From: Tetmemena sp. SeJ-2015
Taxonomy: Eukaryota; Ciliophora; Spirotrichea; Sporadotrichida; Oxytrichidae
Reading direction: 5' to 3'
Assembly: GCA_027382625.1 (NCBI GenBank)
Contig: JAJKFJ010021152.1
Location: 1-18,936 of the forward strand
DNA length: 18,936 nt
In this document: piece after piece, positions 1-9,899 of the stretch
Numbering within the stretch: position 1 is the first letter of the stretch
Layout: each line of letters opens with the position of its first letter
The notes under the pieces: model-generated
Databases searched by the model: none
Told to the model about the DNA's origin: nothing
What the model saw: the letters and a program-made list of their open reading frames with translations, nothing else
Program-made: the position numbers and the translations under genes

Positions 1-825
1 TAGCAAAGCTCACTCTAAAAATTACCCAGAGAGTCGGTTTTTTAGCTAGCGAGGGTCTAAACTATCCCAAGCGTTTTTAAAAGGGAGACTTTTTGACCCC
101 TTGGCTGTTTGGGTTTTAAATTTAAATTTTTGGGGACTTAAACCCCTGATTCTTACAAAAAAGGGAAATAGGGAGAATCCAGCTTTAAGGAATTTTTATA
201 AACTCAAATTAATTTTACTTGAAATCAGCCTGACTCAATTATTGCTATTAAAGTATTTTCATCCATTTAATAATTTAGGACCTTAAAAGCTGAAAAGATT
301 ATTTTAAATTAAAATTCAATAGTTATAACTGAGAATTTACCGAAGAAGTTGAGAAAATTAAATTTATAAAATTAAATTGAATATAAGTGGAGGAAATTGA
401 AGAGTATAAATTTAAATTGCCTATTAGAAAATTAATTTATGATTGGCTCCCCAATAAGCTCGGGGATGAAAATTTGATAGGTTCGAAATTGCAAACACTA
501 ATTTATTATATTAATATTTTTTAATTAATTATTAACTAAATTAATTTTTTAGGCTTTAGAAATATGCATATATATTCATACGGAAAAATGATTGCAATAA
601 AATATATTATAAATTAAAATTTAATCTGAAATTTTACTTCTTAGTAAGATTCTGAAGAAAAAGACTACTATCATGAATAAAATATAAACGCAAAAATTTT
701 TAAATAAAATATTTTTATATTGCTTGAGAAACTTTTTAATTCGGGTCCAGTAAATATCAAGATAAATGAATAGTTTTCCATTCATAATAATTATAGTGAA
801 ATTTAAAAGAATTTTAACGTTTTTC
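1..825. other. AT-rich stretch, no gene seen
   Basis: No convincing coding, RNA or repeat structure. The first ~200 bases carry many A/T runs with GGG and CCC blocks, as in the low-quality blocks described elsewhere. Open frames here have the low-complexity Leu/Lys/Phe/Asn composition expected of random AT-rich DNA. Confidence 0.6.
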
Positions 826-1260
826 TTTGCTAGAATATAGTTGAGAATTAAATTAAAATCGGGGATTGGTTAAAATAATAAACAGAGAGCTTGTGACAGT
901 TTAGATGATTGATTCACCCCTGATCTGTAGCTTTTTCGATAGCTTGTCAAAATTTCAAATGAGTTTCTTCTTTAATAATCGCCTCTGCATCTTCTCAGTG
1001 GTGAAATATGCTTCTCGCATTCTTCTTCTTATTTCCTCATCTTTTTAAACTATTAAAAAAATTTTGGTTAACCCATAAATTTGTATTGGGGGCGGGTCCC
1101 AAAACAAAAGTTTTTCAAGGACAAAAAGTTCTTTAAAAAATTTATGCCTTATGAATGGTGCAATAATTATTCAAAAAATGAGATAGTTCAACAGTCAAGA
1201 TTTTTTTAAACCTTTTTTAAAAATTTAAGTTTTTTTAAATTAAATTTTTATTAAAAATTT
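826..1260 (+). mobile_element. MITE-like repeat, copy A
   Basis: Begins with a terminal motif (atagttgagaattaaatta, then aaatcgg and ttggttaaaataataa) that recurs at the ends of copies B-E. The interior matches the reverse complement of copy D (6155-6605): a gtgacagtt segment, ttcacccctgatc, gagtttcttctttaat, a run of cttctt, acaaaaagtt, gaatggtgcaataatt, and gagatagttcaacagtcaa. No open frame is shared between copies, so this is a non-autonomous element. The right end (1200-1260) is scrambled by a low-complexity block. The family is not one I recognise. Confidence 0.75.
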
Positions 1261-1560
1261 TCCTTTTAGCCCTTTAAAAATAAATTTTTGGAAAATTTTA
1301 TTTTTTTTTTTTTTAAAAAAGAATTTAAAAAAATTTTTAATTTTGAATTAACTTTGATAGTTTAAATTTTTTATAATAATTCCGAAAAAACTGAAAAGTT
1401 AAAAAAGGGAATTTAAATTTAAAAATTTTAAAAATTTTAAAAAAATAATTTTTAAAAACTTTGTTTTTTTTAAAAAAAAATTAAACGGATAAATTTCTCT
1501 GAAAAAAAAAATTTTATGTTAAGGGTTTAATTTATTTTTTAAAAAAAAAGTATTTAATAA
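1200..1560. other. Low-complexity block, probably poor consensus
   Basis: Almost entirely runs of A and T (2-14 bases) with stray GG/CC. It covers the right end of MITE copy A. Copies B and D keep a structured terminus there, but A has only A/T runs of similar total length. Confidence 0.6.
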
Positions 1561-2089
1561 ATACAGGAGAGTGGGATAGTTCTAAAATCCTGGCAATTCA
1601 CTTTTATATTGTGGGATAGGTTCATTTTAATTATAAGCTTCGTTGATATTTGTGTAACTAAAATATTACTGACAAAGTAAAATTACTCTTAAGAAAATGC
1701 ATCAAGAGAATAGTAACTTTTCAAATACCCTCTCAGTGACTTTATTTATAACTACATATCTGAGCAAAAATTAATTTAAATAGGAGCTAACCAATATTGA
1801 TGTTTATATATATCTAGAATTTTAAATTAATATGATTTCGAACTCTGCTTAATCTAGTTATTTTAAAAATTTGTTGTCAAGATTTACTAATACTAGTTTT
1901 TATTATAAAAAATGATTTAGTATAATTTGCATCTGTATTATATATCAGATTTCAATGTTATGAAGAGAAAATTATTTTTCGTATTTGCGATTGAGAATTT
2001 TAATTAAATAAAAAGTTAAGTGTAGCTCCTTGACAATAAAGATATCAAAGTGCTAAAAGAATTCTTTCTGTTAAGTAGATGGAATGGAA
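1561..2089. other. Intergenic, nothing recognised
   Basis: Normal-complexity AT-rich sequence with no coding-like frame on either strand that I could support and no match to the repeat families of this window. Confidence 0.5.
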
Positions 2090-2765
2090 AAAACCAAAAA
2101 AAAACCTTTTAAAATTCCCTTTTCTTTTCCCAAATTTGGGTTAAAAGATTAAATCATTGCCTTATATTTTCCCTTTTTAAAAAATTTCCCTTAGGGGATC
2201 TCATCCCTTATTTAATCAAAAAAAAATCATAAATGAAGGGGATATATAAAAAATATAGAAAGATATTTATTTCAAATAGAAATTTTGCTTATTTTAAAAG
2301 AATTCCCCCTTATTAAAAATTTATCATTCGGGAAAAGTCTATTAAAAAACCCCCTTAATCTAAATATCACCAACAACCCCCTTATTTTTTTTAAAAATTT
2401 TCCCTTTTTTGGCCCCCAGGTTTAAATTTTTTTTTTCTATTATTATTAAAATAAAAAAAATTAATGAAAATTAAAAATTTTTTTAAAATTCTTTATTTTT
2501 TTTAAATATATTAAAAAGATTTTTTTAAAGAAAAAATTTTAAAAAAAAAGTAAATTTTTTTTAAATTTTTTAATTTTTTTTTAAAAACTTCAATTTTAAA
2601 ATTAAAAAATTTATTTTGATTACTTAAATCATTAATTTAAAAATGAAAGATATTTCAAAAGAGAACTATTAAAAAGGGGAAATTAAAAATGCAGAAAAAA
2701 AATTCTTTTTTTTTAAAAAATTTAAATTTATGATTTTTTTAAGGGGCGGGAAAATACTAAATTTT
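2090..2765. other. Low-complexity block, probably poor consensus
   Basis: Dominated by A/T runs and by CCC and GGG triplets inside them, a texture seen again at 3885-4330, 9170-9420, 12070-12500 and 12755-13110. No feature can be read through it. Confidence 0.55.
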
Positions 2766-2944
2766 TTGTTAAAATTTTAGGAAGTGATATAATTTATAAT
2801 TCTATAGCAAAAAATTATAGCTTACCACATTAAATTTATTATTTATACTTAATATAAAATTGTAAAATTTAAAGTTTATTTTTACAAAAGCAAGTTAATG
2901 GAGTTATTTTCTTACTAAAGATATGATTTATTTTATGATTAAAT

Positions 2945-3142
2945 TGCATTTATTGATACAGGTCCATAAGAAAAAATAAGTGAAGAGACTGGTAAGGCAA
3001 CTGCGTAGAATCTGACTCTCCTCACATTGCCAACAAATGGAAGTTCATCCCCAGAAGTTGCCCCTCCTCCAAATATGACAGTGTCATCAAAAGCAAAAGG
3101 GAATATTGTAGGGTCCATAGGATAAGTGGCATAGTTTACCTA
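2945..3142 (-). CDS. LamG-like protein, internal gene piece
   Basis: On the minus strand with the ciliate code, this stretch encodes a peptide rich in Gly, Pro, Val and Asp that stands out from the AT-rich surroundings. It contains FDDTVIFGGG, then GDELPFVGNVRRVRFYAVAL, then SYGPVSINA. The order 'Ile/Val-Gly-Gly ... Phe-x-Gly-x-Val/Ile-x-x-Val-Arg-Phe-Tyr ... Ala-Leu' is the usual end of a concanavalin/laminin-G-like domain. Such domains are carbohydrate- or protein-binding and normally extracellular. There is no start or stop codon of its own, so it is an internal exon or macronuclear-destined segment. It lies 5.4 kb downstream (in gene direction) of a second minus-strand piece at 8513-9070, with the MITE and foldback cluster between them. 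The edges are approximate; pointers were not resolved. Confidence 0.55.
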
Positions 3143-3884
3143 ATAACAGTAGAATTTATAGTCTGTACTATAGTTAAAAGGAGTTATTCACAATTCTAGT
3201 CTCAGTAAATATGGATTATAGATATTTTTAGAACCTCAATACCTACCCTGATTTTATGAGAGTAATTCTATAAAATAACCTCTTTAATTAATTAAATGTG
3301 ATAATAATCCTGTGTCAATTAAATGTAATAGAAAAATTAGATAATTAAAGTAAGCTATGTCCATACTCCATTCATTTTTTTACAACTTTCTGTATTAATA
3401 GTCTAAAATTATTGATTAATATTATTTATTCAGCTTTAATTCTACAAAAATTTAAAGTTTTTTTATGAGAAAAGGAGGATAAATAACGATATTTTAGCCC
3501 TGATATAATATTTAAAAGCTCCAAGGATAACAAAGTTTTGCTAAGCCCCTTTATTAAAGTGATTGCTTAATTCTTAATTTAATTCATTAAGTAAAGCTTA
3601 AATGCTTTTCCAAAATATTCACTCTGTATCGATAGCTTAATTATGCATCAAGTGAGAGAGGAGCTGCTTCTTATAAAAGGAAAATCAAAACTCTAAATTG
3701 TATTTTTTCTGCATTTAATAATTTTTGTAAGAAAAAAAATTGTTTTATATAAGCAGGAAAGCTAATTAATTCATATAGAGAAGTATATCTTTTAAATTTG
3801 TTCATTAAAAGTATTTTAATTAATTTATAATTTATTTATGGTTTAAATTAATAATTTTGCTTCAAAATATATTTTAAATTATAG
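3143..3884. other. Intergenic or germline-limited sequence
   Basis: Ordinary-complexity AT-rich DNA without a supported gene or repeat. It would be part of any large eliminated segment between the LamG-like pieces. Confidence 0.5.
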
Positions 3885-4151
3885 TCGGGAGAGTATCCAA
3901 AACCCTTACATTTAATTTTTAATAAATTAATTTTAAATGAAAAATTTTAAAAAAAAATTTAAATTTTTTTTAAAAATAATTTGTTAAATTTTTTTCCCTT
4001 TTTGTTTTTGAAATTATTTAATTATTTTTTAAAATGGATGTTGACTACATTTTGAACTCCCAAACAAATTTAAAGATTAAAAACAAAATTATTTGAAATT
4101 TTAGATTTTTGAATTTATCTTTTTTGCCATATACAGTAGGTTAATTATTTT
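3885..4151. other. Low-complexity block, probably poor consensus
   Basis: A/T-run texture, continuing in patches into the left arm of the foldback element. Nothing else can be read here. Confidence 0.5.
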
Positions 4152-4196
4152 AATTATAGCTGAAAATTAAAAGAAAATCGGAATTAAATTAAAATT
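4152..4196 (+). mobile_element. MITE-like repeat, copy B, left end
   Basis: The sequence tatagctgaaaattaaaaga, then aaatcgg and attaaattaaaat, matches the terminus of copies A and D. The match stops where the foldback element begins, and the rest of the MITE resumes at 4836. Copy B is therefore split by the foldback insertion. Confidence 0.65.
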
Positions 4197-4835
4197 TTAC
4201 CCAAAATTTAAAAGAAAAAAGTCAAAGCAGAGTAGAAATGCAAAGCAAGAAGAAAATACAGAGAGAGCTGAAATGAATTAAAAATTTTTTTTATTAAAAA
4301 ATTTAAACTTTTTAAAATTTTTTAAAGGCTGTTATTTTCATTCCAAACTCCACAAATCTCAGTACAAGTATGCTTGGCTAAGGCAGTCTTTGTTTCTCGA
4401 AAGCAATGATGGTCTCTGTCTGCCTCGACACATCACTTGAGGAACTCTTTGGGCTTTCTCCTTGTATTCCTCTTTCATTTTACCTTGAACACTTTTGACA
4501 CTTTGGTCTCCTTAGTAGTTCATCAAAGTTATCTGATAGTCAACGTACACTTTAGTCAACTACTTCAAAGAGTGGAAAAGTTCACTTTTCCTTCCTCAAG
4601 TGAGGAGTCGAGGCAGACAGAGACCATCATTGCTTTCGAGAAACAAAGACTGCCTTAGCCAAGCATACTTGTACTGAGATTTGTGGAGATGGAATGAAAA
4701 TAACAGCCATTAAAAATTAAAAAGTTTAAATCTATGATAAGTTAATATATATATCACTTCAGCTCTCTCTGTATTTTCTTCTTGCTTTGCATTTCTACTC
4801 TGCTTTGACTATTTTCTTTTAAATTCTTAGGTATA
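4197..4835. mobile_element. Foldback element 1 (long palindrome)
   Basis: Two inverted arms, about 4197-4444 and 4592-4835, surround a 147-nt loop. Stretches match exactly, for example gtcaaagcagagtagaaatg (left) against catttctactctgctttgac (right), and the whole aaggcagtctttgtttctcg block. The outer end reads ..cttaggtata on the right; its left mirror is degraded. The ends resemble those of foldback element 2, which shows one family. Only 4267-4340 of the left arm diverges strongly, in a low-complexity block. The open frame across the loop has no protein character. A transcript would fold into a ~245-bp hairpin. The element sits inside MITE copy B. Confidence 0.85.
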
Positions 4836-5215
4836 ATAAATGAAGAGTTGTAAAATGTTGGGCGTTAAAATGTGAGATTTGTAGCTCGATATGGGGCTTG
4901 TTCGATAACTCATTGAAAATTAATGTGAGTTACCTCTTTAATCATATTTGTAGCACCTCTTCGCAGTGAGATATAATGCGAGCAAACTCCCAAAGACCAA
5001 ATACCAACTTCGTAAGAACTTGTGTCGCTTATAACTCTTGACTGAACACTCACACAAAAATGTTGCAAGGATAAAAGTTCTTAGAATTTTATGCTCTATC
5101 GAATGGTGTAATTATTATTCAAATTAGAGATAGTTGAACTGCCACTCATTTAATCCATTTTATTTTAATTTTTAATTTAATTCTCTTTTTTATTAAATTC
5201 TCAACTATAATTACA
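4836..5215 (+). mobile_element. MITE-like repeat, copy B, main part
   Basis: Continues copy B after the foldback insertion. It shares with copies A and D the blocks around cttgttcgataactcattga, gtagcacctcttcgcagtga, acttgtgtcgcttataactc, caaggataaaagttctt, gaatggtg and gagatagttgaac. It ends in attaaattctcaactataat, the inverted form of the family terminus. Confidence 0.75.
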
Positions 5216-5309
5216 TAAAAATTATTCAATGAAAATTAACAATTAAAACCCGATTTGTAATATTTTTAGAATTTTAAATATTATAAGATAATAAAATATT
5301 AGCAAATCA

Positions 5310-5700
5310 TTGCATAGTAGGAAATTAAATTTAAATCGAATATTGGTTAAAATAATAAAAGGGGTGCTGCAACATCGTGCCAATTGAAATTGGCTGATAC
5401 TAACAACTACTGTAGCTTGCGAGATGCCAATAAAAATAATATGAGTTTCTTCATTCCTTCTAGATTTTTTGCACTTTCTTCATAATCTTCATCTTTTTCT
5501 TTATGTAAAACAGTGTAGTTTATAATGATGAGTGGAGCTCTCCAGCATAAAAGCTGCAAAAATATAAAAATTATTACAATTGATTGCTCCTTTTAATGTT
5601 TTTATATTTATTAAATTTGCGATAGTTTCACAGTCACTGATTTAATAACTTATCATTTAATTCCTAATATAATTCTATTTTACAAAAACATTATCAAATA
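5310..5700 (+). mobile_element. MITE-like repeat, copy C
   Basis: More diverged copy in the same orientation as A and B. It has aaatcgaatattggttaaaa near the left end, then gtagcttgcgagatg, atgagtttcttcattc, cttcatctttttctt and gcgatagtttcacagtcac. Boundaries are approximate. Confidence 0.6.
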
Positions 5701-6154
5701 TAATTTAGGATTCATCACGAACACTAATTATAAATTTTATATTAATATTTAGTAAATCAAATTCAAATCTTAACTCGTCTAATCAAAAAATATATGAAAT
5801 TATAAATAATCTTAGATGTTTATGAATGCAATTATTATTTTAATATAAAACTAAAAAATTTGTAATTAGAAAAATAAGTATTGTTGCATTTTAAAAATAT
5901 ATTTTTTAACACTTTGAATGAGGTGAAAGATTCTATTTGTATTCAGAATCAATAAAATTTAAAGAGTTTGAAAAATAATTTAACTTATATAAATAAATCT
6001 CTAATTAAATTTAAATATTTATTGATTATTGAATTTCATTTCTAGCTTTCAATTGTAATTTTAAAAAATTATTTTGTTCAATAAATATTTTTAATTATAT
6101 TCAAAACAAGTATTTATTCTAAGAGTTTATTTAAAATAAATGATATTAGCTTTT
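5701..6154. other. Intergenic, nothing recognised
   Basis: Very AT-rich sequence between MITE copies C and D, with no coding-like frame or repeat identified. Confidence 0.5.
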
Positions 6155-6605
6155 TCTAATATAGCTGAGAATTAAATAAAAAAGAGAATTAAATGAGATA
6201 TTAAATTAAAATGGATTAAAATCGTGACTGTTGAACTATCTCAGATTTGAAAAAATTATTGCACCATTCGATTCCGCATAAAATTCCAAGAACTTTTTAT
6301 CCTTGTGACTTTTGTGTGGGAGCGCTCAATAAAGAGTTATAAGCTACACAAGTTATGATGAAAATGAAGATGAGGAAGAAGAAGAATGTGCACATAATAT
6401 CTTGCTGCTGTGAGGTGCTACGAAGATGATTAAAGAAGAAACTCATATTTATTTTTAATAAGATATCGAACAAGCTGCTGATCAGGGGGTGAATCTGTTA
6501 TTTCAACTGTCACCATTTTGCAAGTCTCCATTTATTATTTTATCAATCACCGATTTTAATTAAAATTTAAACTATAATATAACTAAAATAGAATTATTCT
6601 GCCAA
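6155..6605 (-). mobile_element. MITE-like repeat, copy D (best preserved)
   Basis: Inverted relative to A-C. The left terminus is tatagctgagaattaaat. The right terminus carries tcaatcaccgattttaatta and aaactataatataactaaaa, so terminal inverted repeats are visible. The interior reads gttgaactatctcagatttg, gcaccattcgat, ttttatccttgtgac, gagttataagctacacaagt, a gaagaagaag run, gaggtgctacgaagatgatt and gatcagggggtgaatc. It gives near-contiguous matches to A and B in reverse complement, so it is the best reference copy. Confidence 0.8.
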
Positions 6606-6761
6606 ATTAATATGCATGATAATTCATAAAATGAATTTAAACTTTTTTTATTAATTGATTGCCCTAAGTGCAAAAGTAAAAGTGAAGTCCATAGCAGCTG
6701 TAAGCTAAAAATGTGTTAAGAAATTATGTTACTTGGGGGAAATTGCCTTATGAAATATTTT

Positions 6762-7195
6762 ATTATAGCTGAGAATTAAATGAAAAATATAATTTAGATT
6801 AATAATTGACTAAATCAGTAACAGTTGAAGTGTTCCAGATTTAAATAATTATTACAAGTTTAAAATTAGCATAAAACTCTAAGACTTTTGTATCCTTATA
6901 GCTTTTGCGAGGGTGTGCTCTACTCAAAGTATAATTCACCACAATGTGAAATAATGATAACAAAGAAGAAAGCAGGAATGCCAGCATCATAAACTTTAGT
7001 GAGTACTGCATTGAAGATTACTAAAGAAGCATCTTTTTTTTCTCTTTATTTATTTTTTATTAGCTATAGCAGGAAGGAGGTAAATTAGCAATTTAAACTA
7101 CCACTAAGTTGCAACTTTTCATGTTTTATTTTAATCAATCACCGGTTTTAGTGTAATTCTGAACTGTAATACCATTAAGTTATAGCTGTGTCTCA
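6762..7195 (-). mobile_element. MITE-like repeat, copy E
   Basis: Begins tatagctgagaattaaatga and follows the order of copy D: gtaacagttgaagtgttcca, gcataaaactc, ttgtatccttatag, gcgagggtgtgctct, a gaagaaagc run, then tcaatcaccggttttagtgt and a terminus near ctgtaataccattaagttat. Diverged and partly deleted, but colinear with D. Confidence 0.7.
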
Positions 7196-7232
7196 GAAGT
7201 AGAAAATTAATGCAACTATTAAATAAATATAA

Positions 7233-7906
7233 TATACCTAAGAATCTAAAAGAAAATGGTTGACACTCAGAAGAAATATAATGCTCAGAGGAAGGAGTGA
7301 AGCTAGAGATAAAAGTTGAAGTGATATATATATTAACTCCTCATATTTTTAAAATTTCTTAATTTTTAATGGCAGTTGACTTCTTTCCATCTCCACATAT
7401 CTCAGTGCAAGTGTCTTTAGGTGCTGGTTCAACTGTTTCTCGAATGCATGAGTGAAAGTATGGTGTCTGCTTGGCTCGTCTCCACTCAAATGGAACTCTG
7501 CTATTTCAGTTGCTTGTTGAAGTTGAAATATTCTTGAACACTTTTGACACTTGCTCTTTTACTTAGCTCATCAAAGTTATTTAGTACTCCACATACTCTC
7601 CGATATCCTTTTCATTGAACTGAGTGGAAAAGTTCCTTTTCCTTCCATTTGAGTGGAGACGAGCCAAGCAGACACCATACTTTCACTCATGCATTCGAGA
7701 AACAGTTGAACCAGCACCTAAAGACACTTACACTGAGATATGTGGAGATGGAAAGAAGTCAACTGCCATTAAAAATTAAGAAATTTTAAAAATATGAGGA
7801 GTTAATATATATATCACTTCAACTTTTATCTCTAGCTTCACTCCTTCCTCTGAGCATTATTATTTCTTCTGAGTGTCAACCATTTTCTTTTAGATTCTTA
7901 GGTATA
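7233..7906. mobile_element. Foldback element 2 (long palindrome)
   Basis: Left arm 7233-7495 and right arm 7643-7906 are inverted copies that differ, by my reading, at only one mismatch and one single-base indel over ~263 bp. The loop (7496-7642) is 147 nt, the same length as in foldback element 1 and clearly homologous to it (both contain cttgaacacttttgacactt and ctcatcaaagttat or its variant). The termini are exact inverted repeats (tatacctaagaatctaaaag / cttttagattcttaggtata). The arm sequences differ a lot between the two elements although they are nearly identical within this one. No protein-coding frame is seen. A transcript would make a ~260-bp double-stranded RNA. Confidence 0.9.
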
Positions 7907-8512
7907 TTAATGTTAAAGTGTTATAAATGGGAGAAATTTAAGAATTTAAAAAAAAATCATTTATATTTCCTAATTTTTAATTTCCAAATAGAATATAATT
8001 TTGAAACACTCTAGCTTAATAGGAAGTGTTTTTTTTGCATTATGATGGAAAAAAAACAATGATTAATTATTTATTTTTTTAAAAGGGAAAATGAAGAGTG
8101 GGAGATATAACAAAACTAAACCTATTTTAGAAAATATAATAGTTATAACTTTTTTAATCTAAAAATGATTCATAAATGTAATAGATTGAGGTATTTGAGT
8201 GAATTCACTTTTCACTTATATCCAATTAATTTAATTTGTAGTGCAAGGAATAATGAGAAAAAAAACTTGTATCTTATTGTAAAAAATGAGTTTCAACCCA
8301 GTAATGCAATACTTGGTTAATAATAACTAAGTCAAATCAAGAGAAAGATTGTTCTAGGTTCAATAAAATTTTCTTAACATTATCAAATAGAATATTTAGT
8401 AATTTTAAAACTGTTTAATAATCTATTTAAAACTATTTCACTAAGCAAAGTTCAATATAAACTATCTTACTGTTGCAAAATCTTTTAATTATATTTATCT
8501 AAGATTACTATA
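7907..8512. other. Intergenic, nothing recognised
   Basis: AT-rich spacer between foldback element 2 and the minus-strand gene piece. No supported gene or repeat. Confidence 0.5.
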
Positions 8513-9070
8513 TTATCTTAGATAATGAAAAACTTCATAAGGGCCGTCACACATTACTAAAATATTTGGATCCCAAGTTCTGACACTTTCCCCCTTTAGC
8601 CAAGAATTTGATGGGTTTGTTAAAAGCATAATCATAGATTTAAAACCCCCAAAAAGTTTCTTGAAAGCAACATAGACAGCTGAAAAAAATTTAAAAATTG
8701 CATAGTACATTACTTCGTGCCTGTTCCTCATTTAAATAAAATAAAAACCACTTTTTTAAATTGTGAGCTGCTTTTAAAGGTTTTTGAAAAATCCCAAGCA
8801 GTTGTTTGTTAATCAAGGAAAAAATTTTAATTTTTAAAATTTTTAATAAAAATTCATGATTGAAAAGTCTGGATCATAATCAGAGGAGGATGGTGGTCCT
8901 CCAGCAGGTCCATAATAAATTTAATGGTCAACGCTAGTATAAATCTACAAATTAGTAGCGCTGGTAGAAGTAAGCTATTATTCTGCTTGGATTCCATTAA
9001 ATCTATCTAAAATATAGACTTCAATTATATTTGTAACAGTAGAGTCATACTTCACATAAAAAATCTAAAC
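8513..9070 (-). CDS. LamG-gene-like piece, frameshifted
   Basis: Two blocks on the minus strand, ciliate code. The first (9070 to ~8845) follows an in-frame TGA and reads IFYVKYDSTVTNIIEVYILD, then FNGIQAEQQL, NLQIYTSVDHQIYYGPAGGP and SDYDPDFSIMNFY. Gln here is written TAA/TAG several times. A low-complexity patch (8740-8845) breaks the reading. The second block (8731-8513) is open even in the standard code and ends WDPNILVMCDGPYEVFHYLR. Inside it a neighbouring frame reads YDYAFNKPIKFLAKGGKCQN, so there is at least one frameshift, probably a homopolymer error. The character (Tyr/Asp/Gly/Pro-rich, beta-type) resembles the other minus-strand pieces, and I infer the same gene or family. The exact domain is not identified. 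Confidence 0.5.
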
Positions 9071-9899
9071 TCAAATTTAATTTATATAAATTCTTACTTA
9101 ATATAGGCATAATAGAATAAGATGATTTAGATAACAAATAAAAAGTTTAAGACTTATTTTTTTATTTGAACTGATAATTTTTTAAAATTGCGTTTCCCCT
9201 AAATTTAAATTTTTTTTCAGAACTTTAAACTTATTGTTATAAATACTTTATCACTGCTTTAGTTTCCCCATTCTTTTAAAAAATTCCTAAATTTTAAATT
9301 TTTATAATTTGAAAGTTATCTTTTAAAATTTTTTTCCCTTTAAACCAACTTTGTTCATGAAAAAGTGGGGCTGAGGGTGGTCCCTATTTTTTTAAATTAA
9401 ACTTTTTAAAAAAATAAAAGTAAAAAAGCCCTTTAGTGTGCCAAATTACTTTCTATTGTTTAAATTATAAGAGTGTTATCACTACTTACTTTAAACTAAG
9501 TTTTACTAAATAAAAATTTAAAAAATAAAATAACCGATTATCAAATTTTCTACAAACCCATAATTTATATTTTTCCAAAACTGTGCTCTTGCAGTATAGA
9601 AACTTGGGAATTAAATCCAATAATTTAACCAAAAACCTCTGCATATAATTGCCCTTAAATAATTACAAAATCATACATTTTAAATTAAAAAAGAATAAAA
9701 ATTAAAAAAGCCTAAATAATAAAGAGATTTTTCTATAGATTAAGATTATTTTATTTTACAAAATCAAATTTTACTCATTTTGGATTCCATAAAAATTTTT
9801 TATAAAAAAACTTCGATAATTTTTTAAAATTTTAAGGGAAAATTTTAATTTAAATTTTTATTTTTTTTACTAAAAATTTTAGTAATTATAGTAAAAACC
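9071..9899. other. Spacer with low-complexity blocks
   Basis: AT-rich, with strong A/T-run texture at 9170-9420 and 9780-9890. No supported feature. The boundary to the plus-strand coding-like region near 9900 is uncertain because it lies in such a block. Confidence 0.45.

Noticed and set aside
101..286. 61-codon open frame
   Set aside because: Low-complexity Leu/Asn/Lys peptide in a homopolymer-rich patch. No coding character.
4437..4658. 73-codon open frame across foldback element 1
   Set aside because: It runs through the loop and into the right arm of a palindrome. The homologous loop of element 2 does not keep it open, and the peptide has no domain character.
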